Source: Chloroflexota bacterium (GTDB taxonomy: Bacteria > Chloroflexota > Ktedonobacteria > Ktedonobacterales > Ktedonobacteraceae). From it: a stretch of DNA of 8,654 bases. Within the stretch, counting starts at the first letter, position 1, and each line of letters opens with the position of its first letter. A program made the position numbers and the translations under genes. The notes under the pieces were generated by a model. It was not told where the DNA came from. It saw only the letters and a list, made by a program, of their open reading frames with translations, and ran no database searches. The stretch lies in the NCBI GenBank assembly GCA_005881295.1, contig VBHS01000361.1, positions 1 through 8,654 of the forward strand, in the 5' to 3' direction. Shown here in pieces: positions 1 through 6,266 of this stretch.

Positions 1-874
1 ATTCCGAGGCGATGTAGCTTTTGACTTTTGCCTGTGCCTCATCAGAGATGCGTGTTGAGTCGGTACGCATATAGGTGATAAGACCCTGGTGACCGCGCTC
101 GCCCATCTCGATACCTTCATAGAGGTGTTGCGCCAGACTCATGGTTCTCTTCGGCTTGAAATAGAGCCGAACCGAGGCCTCCTGCTGCATGGTACTGGTG
201 GTATAGGGCGGGTTCGGTTGGCGACGTTGCTCTTTCTCCTCTACTTTCAAGACGGTATAGGTGGCGCCTCTTAAGTCGGCCAGTATGGCGTCGGCTTCCT
301 CTTTCGAGGAAATTTTAATGCGTCCCTTCTCAGCGATAGCTGACTTGCCATTTAATGCTGCCTGGGGAACTGGTTCTTCACTTCCATTGGCGCCCTCCTG
401 GCTATTAAAAGCTGTTATATCTTTGAGTCGGGTTATCAATTGTGCTTCGAAACGCTCTTGCTGTCGCTTTTTGCTCAGAGTTGCAATGATGCTCCAGTAC
501 TCTTCTGGAACGAACGCGCGAATCTCGGCTTCGCGGTCGCAGATGAGTCTAAGGGCAACTGATTGGACACGGCCGGCACTGGTTCCCGACTGGATACGTC
601 GCCAGAGCAATGGACTGATTTTATAGCCAACAAGACGATCCAGGACGCGACGAGCCTGTTGTGCGTTGAAGAGGTCTTCGTTGATTACACGCGGTTTCTT
701 GATAGCGTCCTGTACGGCGCTCCTGGTGATTTCGTTGAAGACCGCGCGATGCGGATGTTGCAGACCGAGCGTTTCTTTAAGAGACCAGGCAATAAATTCG
801 CCCTCGCGATCAGGGTCAGGAGCAAGGAACACTTCGTCTGCGCGTTTAGAGGCAGCCACCTGATCTTTTATTCT
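1..874 (-). pseudogene. topA: DNA topoisomerase I (type IA), 5'-truncated fragment, continues past left edge
   Basis: Type IA topoisomerases relax negatively supercoiled DNA through a transient 5'-phosphotyrosine break. On the minus strand one frame is open from 874 to the left edge (about 290 codons). It shows the second half of the TOPRIM domain with the metal-binding motif DPDREGE, then FNEIT, NAQQARRVLDRLVGY, SAGRVQSVALRL, and the active-site tyrosine block GLITYMRTDSTR. The beginning is missing. A full-length enzyme has about 90-100 residues before DPDREGE, including the N-terminal TOPRIM strand with its catalytic glutamate (VESPAKAKT-type motif). Here only IKDQVAASKRADEVFLA precedes it, and an in-frame TAA sits at 875-877. 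A GTG at 857-859 could start translation, but the product would lack the catalytic Glu. I see no VESPAKA-like sequence in any minus frame up to 1160. The missing part therefore looks deleted or rearranged away, not frameshifted. The family assignment is secure; the pseudogene call is likely. Confidence 0.85.
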
Positions 875-1108
875 TTACTTGACTCACAACTTAACCAATA
901 TGTAGTTTTTCCTCTCCAAAGAAAGAGAAGGGATTGTGGGTATCGGTTCACCCTACTTCCCATTTGACGGCTACCGTATTAGAGAACCTCGCACAGATCA
1001 AGGCTCAAATTTATGAGTACGCTATCTCAATGGATAGAATAGCTTATGTTGTCAATAGGTATTTACCTACACTGATGAAACGATATCTAGTTGCTGAATA
1101 TTCCCCTG

Positions 1109-1126
1109 GGTCAAGCAAACTTGACC
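1109..1126. promoter_or_regulatory. Dyad GGTCAAG-CAAA-CTTGACC, candidate operator
   Basis: A perfect 7-bp inverted repeat with a 4-base spacer. Its right arm contains the putative -35 hexamer TTGACC of the murT promoter (1121-1126). A protein bound here would compete with or touch RNA polymerase, so a repressor site is the simplest reading. The arms could also pair in RNA, but the dyad lies upstream of the expected transcription start. The binding protein is unknown. Confidence 0.5.
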
Positions 1127-1149
1127 AGTTTGTCCTCCCATGCTATGCT
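1121..1149 (+). promoter_or_regulatory. Promoter of the murT-gatD operon
   Basis: The -35 element TTGACC (1121-1126) is separated by 17 bases from TATGCT (1144-1149). The latter is preceded by TGC, giving an extended -10. Transcription would start near 1156, leaving a leader of about 38 bases before the murT ATG at 1194. Spacing and position are right for a housekeeping sigma factor; this is inferred from sequence only. Confidence 0.55.
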
Positions 1150-1193
1150 GCAACCAATAATTGGAGATATACGTGCTGGTTTGGAGGAACAGT

Positions 1194-2927
1194 ATGCGAA
1201 AACGGAGGCCATCAGCTAAGTTGCGACGCGCAGGTCTACGCTCGGGAGAGCGGAAAGGTACTTTAACCCCGAACCGCACCGAGAAACCTAGTGAACGTCC
1301 TCTTACCGTCGCCAGGGGGCAACGCCGCTTACCTCGTTCCAAACGACGCCCTTCGCTGCGCGCCGGTTTGGCGGTAGTAGGGGGCAGAACAGCTGGCGCG
1401 TTGAGCCGCCGGCTCCACTTAGGTGGAGGTACAAGCATTGTAGGTCTGGTAGCTCAAAGGGTGTATCCAGATATTGTTGGCCACCTGGCGACGCAACTGG
1501 AGCATGGGAGTGTCATTGTCACGGGTACGAACGGCAAGACGACAACAAGTGGTTTTATTGCCGCTGTACTGAGTGACGCAGGTCTGAGGGTGTGGCGCAA
1601 TAGAGAAGGTTCAAACCTTATGGGTGGGATCGCCAGTTCCCTTGTCATTCGAGCTCAACCCAATGGAAATTTACGCAGAGAGGGGCGAGCAATTTCCATT
1701 CTTGAAGTGGATGAAGCTGTCATGCCACAAATACTACAGACGGTTCCTGCCCGCGTGGTGGTTTTTACCAACCTTTTTCGCGACCAGCTTGATCGTTATG
1801 GCGAGGTCGATAGTGTCGCGGCACTCTGGCAGCAGGCCCTGGGAACGCTTTCAACCGATACGATACTTGTTCTGAACGCCGATGATCCTACCACGGCGCA
1901 TCTTGGTGAAGCGTTCGGTGGACGCGTCCTCTATTTTGGCATCGACGATCCTGCGCTTGATCTAAAAGCCCAGCATGACGAAGGGGAACGACACCAGGTT
2001 ATCGATACGCGCATCTGTCCAAAGTGTGGGGGAGAATATAGCTACGATCTACGTTTCTTCAGTCATATGGGTCATTATCACTGCGCGCATTGTGGAAACC
2101 AGAGGCCGCAACCCGATGTACGAGCGGTCAAGGTCCAATCCGATGATTTTGATCGAACTCGCATGCAGGTCAGCAGTTCGTTGATGGCAGGAACGAGCAA
2201 ACAGCAGCAAGAGATTGTTATTCCTCTACCAGGTATCTATAACGTCTATAATGCCCTGGCCGCGGCCACAGTGGCCCAGGCGATAGAGATAGGCTGGGAA
2301 CCAATAGTTACGGGCATCGAACAGTTCAAGCCCATTTTTGGACGCGGCGAACGTATACATATCGAAGGACGCACCCTCCGTCTGCTCCTGGCAAAAAACC
2401 CAACGGGGTTTAATGAAGTGTTACGAACACTTTTTAACGAGGGAACACACCGGCATGTGTTATTTGTTCTCAATGATAATATAGCTGACGGACGGGATAT
2501 TTCCTGGATCTGGGATGTAGATTTCGAGCAGGCAGTCAATCACACATCAACGCTGGTTGTAGCTGGTAGCCGGGCATTAGACCTGGCGCTACGATTGAAA
2601 TACGCAGGGGTAGCGCAGGACAAGATGATTACAGTGACTACGGCTCCACTACGAGCTATAAAGCCAGATACATCTCTGGCTGCCAGGAAAAAACGCCGTG
2701 CAAAGAATAGGAATGTGAAGATGCTTGAAGAAGCGGATCAACAGCCGCCTCTTACAGAAATCTCACATCACTACGGAATTGCAGAGGCGCTGGATAGCGC
2801 GGTTCGTCAGACGCCTGTTGGTGAAACTTTGTTCGCCGTCCCGACGTATACTGGCTTGTTAGAAATTCAGCGTGAGCTTGAGCGGCGTGGACTGACACCT
2901 CACTATTGGGAGGGAAGAGATAATTGA
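1194..2927 (+). CDS. murT: Lipid II isoglutaminyl synthase, Mur ligase-like subunit MurT
   Basis: MurT is the ATP-dependent half of the MurT/GatD complex, which converts D-isoglutamate of lipid II to D-isoglutamine at the cytoplasmic face of the membrane. The 577-residue product has the Mur ligase P-loop VTGTNGKTTT (109-118, Lys115) and a four-cysteine zinc motif typical of MurT (CPKC 275-278, CAHC 297-300). It also has the C-terminal MurT domain with NDNIADGRDISWIWD (427-441), the block that in characterised complexes contributes an aspartate to the GatD active site. I chose the ATG at 1194 because GGAGG (1183-1187) lies 6 bases upstream; an in-frame TTG at 1161 has no such site. The protein is longer than the usual ~440 residues. 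The first 56 residues carry about 21 Lys/Arg, and a second basic stretch (ARKKRRAKNR, roughly 497-506) sits before the last ~70 residues. The stop overlaps the gatD start. Confidence 0.93.
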   Translation: MRKRRPSAKLRRAGLRSGERKGTLTPNRTEKPSERPLTVARGQRRLPRSKRRPSLRAGLAVVGGRTAGALSRRLHLGGGTSIVGLVAQRVYPDIVGHLATQLEHGSVIVTGTNGKTTTSGFIAAVLSDAGLRVWRNREGSNLMGGIASSLVIRAQPNGNLRREGRAISILEVDEAVMPQILQTVPARVVVFTNLFRDQLDRYGEVDSVAALWQQALGTLSTDTILVLNADDPTTAHLGEAFGGRVLYFGIDDPALDLKAQHDEGERHQVIDTRICPKCGGEYSYDLRFFSHMGHYHCAHCGNQRPQPDVRAVKVQSDDFDRTRMQVSSSLMAGTSKQQQEIVIPLPGIYNVYNALAAATVAQAIEIGWEPIVTGIEQFKPIFGRGERIHIEGRTLRLLLAKNPTGFNEVLRTLFNEGTHRHVLFVLNDNIADGRDISWIWDVDFEQAVNHTSTLVVAGSRALDLALRLKYAGVAQDKMITVTTAPLRAIKPDTSLAARKKRRAKNRNVKMLEEADQQPPLTEISHHYGIAEALDSAVRQTPVGETLFAVPTYTGLLEIQRELERRGLTPHYWEGRDN

Positions 2928-3820
2928 ATGACAGTGTTACTCGACAGCTGGCGCTTACACTGGGGCACTTGTATCCTGATCAATTAAATCTGTATGGAGA
3001 CCGCGGCAACATCATTGTGCTCCGCCGACGTTGCCAGCAACGTGGTATTGAGCTGCGGGTGGTCAGCCTGGGTTTGGGGGATGCCTTAGCACCCGACGAG
3101 TACGATATGTTGTTCATTGGAGGAGGCCAGGACAGGGAACAGGCACCCGTAGCGCAAGATCTGCATGACACCAAGGGTATTGGGCTCTGGGCTGCAATTG
3201 AGGATGATATGCCGGTGCTGGCAGTCTGTGGCGGATACCAGTTGCTGGCACATTATTATCGACCCGCCAGTGGCCCCGATATGAGAGGATTGGGAGTTTT
3301 CGATGCGTGGACAATTCATAAAGGGCCACGCGTAGCGCGGTGTATTGGAGATATAGCCATCAACTGGAATGGTAGCACCCTGGTCGGATTTGAGAATCAT
3401 GGCGGTCGTACATACCTGGGTACAGCTCAACCCCTGGGAAAAGTACTCAAAGGGTATGGAAATAACGCGGAAGATGCGACAGAAGGAGCAATTTATCGCA
3501 ACGCCTATGGAACGTATATGCATGGTTCGCTCTTACCCAAAAACCCACACTTTGCCGATCATTTGATTGGCCTGGCACTACGGCGCAAATATGGGAAGAA
3601 TGATTGGGATAATTCCCATATCAATGAGACAGGCGAATGGACGGACGGAGCTTCGTCTTCAGAGAGTCTGGAGATAAAAGATGATGATCCATCGGTAGTG
3701 CTTACACCGCTCGATGATAGATTGGAATGGGAGGCACATGCCTCTCTACTTGAACATATGGGATTACAAGACGCGGCTATTGCCGCATTGAGTAATGACA
3801 ACGGCTTAAAAGTGAGTTAA
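2924..3820 (+). CDS. gatD: Lipid II isoglutaminyl synthase, glutamine amidotransferase subunit GatD
   Basis: GatD releases ammonia from glutamine and passes it to MurT for amidation of lipid II. The 298-residue protein belongs to the CobB/CobQ-like class I glutamine amidotransferases. The nucleophile is Cys102 in AVCGGYQLL, the catalytic His200 lies in GTYMHGSLLPKNP, and LYPDQLNLYGDRGN near the start and FIGGGQDREQ are typical of the subunit. The start is TTG at 2924, overlapping the murT stop by four bases (TTGA). This implies translational coupling and matches the 1:1 complex. A purine-rich GGGAGGGAAGAGA (2908-2920) precedes it, and no ATG lies in frame nearby. The product is about 50 residues longer than typical GatD. 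After roughly residue 225 there is an acidic tail rich in Asp, Glu and Ser, ending in a short predicted helical segment (LEWEAHASLLEHMGLQDAAI). Confidence 0.93.
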   Translation: MNDSVTRQLALTLGHLYPDQLNLYGDRGNIIVLRRRCQQRGIELRVVSLGLGDALAPDEYDMLFIGGGQDREQAPVAQDLHDTKGIGLWAAIEDDMPVLAVCGGYQLLAHYYRPASGPDMRGLGVFDAWTIHKGPRVARCIGDIAINWNGSTLVGFENHGGRTYLGTAQPLGKVLKGYGNNAEDATEGAIYRNAYGTYMHGSLLPKNPHFADHLIGLALRRKYGKNDWDNSHINETGEWTDGASSSESLEIKDDDPSVVLTPLDDRLEWEAHASLLEHMGLQDAAIAALSNDNGLKVS

Positions 3821-3839
3821 CGTACCAACAACGAGGATA

Positions 3840-4478
3840 ATGAAAGACATGAGTTTCGATAGATCGCTGGCTCGCTGTTCTTTCTGCGGTCGCCGCCCAC
3901 CAGAGGTACGCCGCATGGTGGCTGGTCCAGGCGCGGCATATATCTGCGATGCTTGCTTACAATTGTGTAATGAAATTCTTCAAGATACTGCGCCTTTCTC
4001 GGCTAAAGCGCTGGAGCTAGCCTCTCGTCCACCAGTCGTGATTGCCGCCCCTCAAGAACTTCAACTGGGGACGGTTGCATTGCCGCGGGAGCCCCTGAGG
4101 AGCGTCAATATCGAGCTAGAGCAGAAACTGCAGGGGATGGTGTTGATGTTACACCAGTTGCAGTTTTACGAGAAGCATTTTGAGCTCCATTACTTGTGGA
4201 TCAGGCCGCCTTTTACTGTAGGGTTTGCGTTTGTTCCACGTATCATTTTTCTGATAAAGGATAATACGGGGAAAGAGTGGACAGGGGACCGTGGAGGAAT
4301 GCTTTTAGCACGGCCGGAACTAACGGATGATGCTAACCAGGCAGTCTACCAGGGCAGCGCACGTTTCAGCCCGCTTCCTTCAGCGGATTCACACGTGATG
4401 ACTGTGCGTGCAGCGGATCCACTTGCTCAATTTGGTGACTCTCCCCCAAATCCGTGGCAATTCGAGATTACTTTTTAG
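3840..4478 (+). CDS. ClpX-type C4 zinc-finger protein with unrecognised C-terminal domain
   Basis: Residues 13-45 are a close match to the ClpX zinc-binding domain: CSFCGRRPPEVRRMVAGPG then YICDACLQLCNEIL, with zinc ligands Cys13, Cys16, Cys36 and Cys39. In ClpX this domain dimerises and binds adaptors and some substrates ahead of the AAA+ ATPase. Here the ATPase is absent: no Walker A or B motif is seen in 212 residues. After a proline-rich linker and a possible helix (LEQKLQGMVLMLHQLQFYEKHFE, about 95-117), the C-terminal half (about 118-212) has alternating hydrophobic segments and many Gly/Pro, suggesting a beta-rich fold I cannot name. It follows gatD by 19 bases with no terminator, so it is probably the operon's third gene. 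The start is ambiguous. ATG 3840 is only 2-3 bases from GAGGA (3833-3837), while ATG 3849 (Met4) is about 11 bases away. Function is unknown; an adaptor role would be a guess. Confidence 0.85.
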   Translation: MKDMSFDRSLARCSFCGRRPPEVRRMVAGPGAAYICDACLQLCNEILQDTAPFSAKALELASRPPVVIAAPQELQLGTVALPREPLRSVNIELEQKLQGMVLMLHQLQFYEKHFELHYLWIRPPFTVGFAFVPRIIFLIKDNTGKEWTGDRGGMLLARPELTDDANQAVYQGSARFSPLPSADSHVMTVRAADPLAQFGDSPPNPWQFEITF

Positions 4479-4499
4479 CCAGGTTACACCACTCAAAAA

Positions 4500-4544
4500 C
4501 AGGGAATGTGCAAGGCCTTTGCAAAAGGAGCGATGCACATCCTG
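4500..4544. terminator. Nested hairpin between convergent genes, likely bidirectional terminator
   Basis: Outer arms CAGGGAATGTGCA (4500-4512) and TGCACATCCTG (4534-4544) pair over 11 bp with a two-base bulge. Inside is a second small stem, CCTTT-GCA-AAAGG (4516-4528). It sits midway between the stop of the zinc-finger gene and the stop of hpf on the opposite strand, where a shared terminator is expected. There is no clean T-run after the stem on either strand, so it may act weakly or protect 3' ends instead. Confidence 0.45.
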
Positions 4545-4572
4545 TTGAACCGTCTTTCTGATGTAAGCGTGA

Positions 4573-5199
4573 TTACTGCAATTCTGGTACGAGCAGACCA
4601 TAACCGCCTTTACTCAAGCGATACATCACGTTCACGCTATCGGTGGCTTCGTTATAAAACGGGAAGAATGTGAGTCCCAACGCTTCCATCTGAGCTATGA
4701 CCTCCTGGTCACCCATGGGCTTGGTGGGAACGCGACGGATCTCAACTACTTTAGACCAGATCTCTTCGTTGCGTTCTTTATCAATGGAAGCAGCATCATG
4801 CCTGGCGGTTGTTCCCTCCTCTTCCTGATCTTCTAAGGGTAAAAGATCGCCAGAGCGTGAGAGAGAAAGAACTTTTGCAGGCGAGTGATGACGACGGATG
4901 GTGGAAGTATGACGATCTTTATGGCGACCAAGCTGGGTCACGACTTTATCCAATACGAGGTCAAGGGCCATATTCGCATTGACTGCTCTCACTTCACTGT
5001 GAACGGGATGAGTGGCATTGGAGAGCGCCATTTGGACGGCATAGCGGTCACGAGCACTACGTGTCTTCTCTTCAGTAACCGTTACCTCTACACGAGCCTG
5101 CTCATCAACAAAACGAGCCAGGCGCTGTACTTTCCGTTCGATGTATTGACGTAACCGAGGAGTGACCTCCATCTGCTTACCATTGATAATGATTTGCAT
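4573..5199 (-). CDS. hpf: Ribosome hibernation promoting factor, long form
   Basis: Long HPF binds the decoding region of the 30S subunit through its N-terminal domain and joins two 70S ribosomes into inactive 100S dimers through its C-terminal domain. The 208-residue product has both parts. Residues 1-100 (MQIIINGKQMEVTPRLRQYIERKV at the start) are the S30AE/YfiA fold. Next comes an acidic, low-complexity linker (about 105-150). The C-terminal dimerisation domain is VVEIRRVPTKPM ... EVIAQMEALGLTFFPFYN ... VNVMYRLSKGGYGLLVPE. I chose the ATG at 5197-5199 because AAGGAGA (5207-5213) lies 7 bases upstream and HPF proteins normally begin MQI/MNI; the frame also extends to 5235. The gene is transcribed alone, convergent with the zinc-finger gene and divergent from the DUF6788-type gene. 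Confidence 0.95.
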   Translation of the reverse strand: MQIIINGKQMEVTPRLRQYIERKVQRLARFVDEQARVEVTVTEEKTRSARDRYAVQMALSNATHPVHSEVRAVNANMALDLVLDKVVTQLGRHKDRHTSTIRRHHSPAKVLSLSRSGDLLPLEDQEEEGTTARHDAASIDKERNEEIWSKVVEIRRVPTKPMGDQEVIAQMEALGLTFFPFYNEATDSVNVMYRLSKGGYGLLVPELQ

Positions 5200-5279
5200 T
5201 GTATTTTCTCCTTCTGATCCAACAATACACAACAAACAAAAGCGGTTTGTCTAAAACCAGGTAGATTGAACACATCATT

Positions 5280-5285
5280 ATTATA
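5280..5285 (-). promoter_or_regulatory. Extended -10 element of the hpf promoter
   Basis: Read on the minus strand, TATAAT is preceded by TGG, forming a consensus extended -10 (TGnTATAAT). Expected start is near 5273, leaving a leader of about 74 bases before the hpf ATG. No good -35 hexamer stands 16-18 bases upstream, which suits a promoter relying on its extended -10 or on an activator. Confidence 0.6.
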
Positions 5286-5304
5286 CCATCTGCGGTTGTA
5301 TGTT

Positions 5305-5323
5305 GTGCTCACGCTTTGATCAC
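5305..5323. promoter_or_regulatory. Dyad GTGnTCA-N5-TGAnCAC, candidate activator site at the hpf promoter
   Basis: A 19-base interrupted palindrome (GTG C TCA, five bases, TGA T CAC) is centred at 5314. That is about 41 bases before the expected hpf start and covers the poor -35 region, where class II CRP/FNR-type activators bind. The half-sites contain TCA/TGA and GTG/CAC but do not match the E. coli CRP spacing, so the protein is unidentified. Confidence 0.4.
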
Positions 5324-5375
5324 ATTACAGACCAGGAAAAGTGGTTGGTTTTCTGAAAAAGGCGTTATTTTAAAT

Positions 5376-5406
5376 TTGACAATTTTCATGGTATACTTGC
5401 TATAGG
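5376..5406 (+). promoter_or_regulatory. Weak promoter-like pair TTGACA ... TATAGG
   Basis: A perfect -35 hexamer TTGACA (5376-5381) is followed after 19 bases by TATAGG (5401-5406). The spacing is longer than ideal and the -10 is weak. It could give a second, upstream transcript toward the DUF6788-type gene. Confidence 0.25.
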
Positions 5407-5456
5407 ATGAACATTATGTCATCATTGCACAGAACATTTTCATAAAATGTTCATCC
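5405..5456. repeat. Nested inverted repeats with GAACAT half-sites, candidate operator
   Basis: The core is a perfect palindrome with 9-bp arms, GAACATTTT (5432-5440) and AAAATGTTC (5444-5452), around the triplet CAT. A second, wider inverted repeat uses the same right side: GGATGAACATT (5405-5415) against AATGTTCATCC (5446-5456). Three GAACAT half-sites therefore lie within 52 bases. The core is centred near 5442, about 35 bases before the start expected from the -10 at 5465. A dimeric regulator, possibly binding alternative pairs of half-sites, is the likeliest user. GAAC/GTTC ends recall LexA boxes, but the spacing is wider than in the classic Gram-positive form. Confidence 0.5.
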
Positions 5457-5461
5457 ATTGA

Positions 5462-5470
5462 TGGTATGCT
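5462..5470 (+). promoter_or_regulatory. Extended -10 TGGTATGCT ahead of the DUF6788-type gene
   Basis: TATGCT preceded by TGG, the same hexamer as in the murT promoter. The expected start is near 5477, about 54 bases before the ATG at 5531. The -35 position is occupied by the perfect palindrome. Confidence 0.4.
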
Positions 5471-5530
5471 GGTTGTAGCATTGAAATGAACTTTTGTAGT
5501 TTTATTGATTTGTGGAAGGGTACGTGGCTT

Positions 5531-5791
5531 ATGACACAGTTACCGAGCAATCAACATATCACTTATCAATTGCAGTATCGCAAATGCGGGAAGGCCGCAT
5601 GCAGCACCTGCCGTGATGGCCAGGGACATGGGCCTTACTGGTACGCTTACTGGCGCGAAGGATCACGCCTGCGTTCAGGGTATATCGGCAAAGTTCCTCC
5701 CGGCGGGGAGATGACACATGCAGTCATTCACTCCAACATTGGGGCGACCCTAACCATCACTCCAGAGGAAGCAACTCCTGTAATGATTTAG
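5531..5791 (+). CDS. Small cysteine-containing protein, DUF6788-type
   Basis: The 86-residue product carries a motif I recognise from the DUF6788 family of small proteins: QYRKCGKAACSTC (15-27; Cys19, Cys24, Cys27), then GHGPYWYAYWREG (32-44) and LRSGYIGK. The three cysteines spaced C-x4-C-x2-C and the nearby histidine suggest metal binding, but no function is established to my knowledge. The last ~25 residues are ordinary and end in ATPVMI. I prefer the ATG at 5531, with GGAAGGG (5514-5520) about 10 bases upstream; an in-frame ATG at 5486 would add 15 residues but has no ribosome binding site. It is divergent from hpf, and nrdR follows 76 bases later with its own possible promoter. The family call is fairly secure from the motif; the role is unknown. 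Confidence 0.75.
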   Translation: MTQLPSNQHITYQLQYRKCGKAACSTCRDGQGHGPYWYAYWREGSRLRSGYIGKVPPGGEMTHAVIHSNIGATLTITPEEATPVMI

Positions 5792-5813
5792 CCTCTACAC
5801 AGGTCCTCCTCAA

Positions 5814-5843
5814 TTGGATACTGTGATAGAATAACGCTATTAT
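5814..5843 (+). promoter_or_regulatory. Possible promoter of the nrdR remnant
   Basis: TTGGAT (5814-5819) and TATTAT (5838-5843) are separated by 18 bases, with the nrdR start 24 bases after the -10. Each hexamer matches consensus at four or five positions. No terminator is visible between the DUF6788-type gene and this site, so read-through from upstream is equally possible. Confidence 0.35.
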
Positions 5844-5867
5844 GATATTCCAGCGGGGTGAACCAGG

Positions 5868-6199
5868 ATGAAATGCCCATTATGTGGGGGTACTGAGTCG
5901 CGGGTGAAAGATTCGCGTGATATCGGTGATGCCATACATCGCCGACGCGAATGTGAACATTGCCAGTAGGCGAAATTGAAAATGCGGTTGAAGAGATCGA
6001 GCAGGAACTCTATCGTTTGGGCAGGCAAGAGGTACCTAGTAACGTCATCGGTGAACTGGTGATGGAACATTTGCAACGAATGGATAAGATTGCTTACATT
6101 CGCTTTGCCAGTGTTTACCGGTCGTTTGGGGATGTTGAGACGATGTTTGAGGAGATACAGCATCTTCTGAATAGAGCTAAACCTGCTACGGAGACTTGA
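5868..6199 (+). pseudogene. nrdR: Transcriptional repressor NrdR, inactivated by internal deletion
   Basis: NrdR represses ribonucleotide reductase genes in response to nucleotides, through an N-terminal zinc ribbon and an ATP-cone. The first 33 codons, starting at an ATG with GGGGTG (5855-5860) 7 bases upstream, encode MKCPLCGGTESRVKDSRD, then RRRECEHCQ: a textbook NrdR zinc ribbon with CPLC and CEHC. A TAG follows at 5967-5969. In another frame, directly after the CEHC codons, the sequence resumes as PVGEIENAVEEIEQELYRLG ... VPSNVIGELVMEHLQ ... IAYIRFASVYRSFGDVETMF, the C-terminal half of NrdR, ending at 6199. About 40-45 residues that normally lie between (the RFTTYER block, VVKKDGR and the first half of the ATP-cone) are absent, and the frame is lost. 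The product cannot be functional. The stop TGA falls inside a TTGACATCC sequence resembling a transposon end. Confidence 0.88.
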
Positions 6200-6209
6200 C
6201 ATCCTCCCC
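6196..6209 (-). mobile_element. Possible IS200/IS605-type end (TTGACATCCTCCCC)
   Basis: Read on the minus strand this is GGGGAGGATGTCAA, a sequence I associate with the right ends of tnpB-carrying IS200/IS605-family elements. It abuts the end of nrdR. The interior would lie to the right, but no minus-strand tnpB coding sequence remains there. This rests on recall of a short motif, so confidence is low. Confidence 0.3.
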
Positions 6210-6266
6210 ATGATCAGAGCCACGGGATCTTATGCGGTGGTTTGCTAAGAAATAAAAAAGATGCTC

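Larger units (their letters stand above)
875..1193. other. Non-coding region between topA fragment and murT
   Basis: This 319-base stretch is more AT-rich than its flanks. It begins exactly where the topA reading frame stops being recognisable. The short open frames in it (for example 934-1266 plus) resemble no family I know and lack a convincing ribosome binding site. Its right third holds the murT promoter and a dyad. The left two thirds (875-1100) show no gene, RNA or mobile-element signature that I recognise. Confidence 0.6.

Noticed and set aside
89..967. Several plus-strand open frames of 60-134 codons
   Set aside because: They lie opposite the clear topoisomerase I frame on the minus strand and show no family motifs.
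934..1266. Plus-strand 110-codon frame in the topA-murT gap
   Set aside because: No ribosome binding site, no recognisable motif, and it overlaps the murT promoter and start in another frame.
5376..5397. TTGACA with TATACT (5392-5397) as a promoter
   Set aside because: Only 10 bases separate the hexamers, too close for a sigma-70 type promoter.
5960..6199. Independent small gene starting at TTG 5960
   Set aside because: The whole product is the C-terminal half of NrdR and the start lies inside the zinc-ribbon codons; it is part of the broken nrdR.
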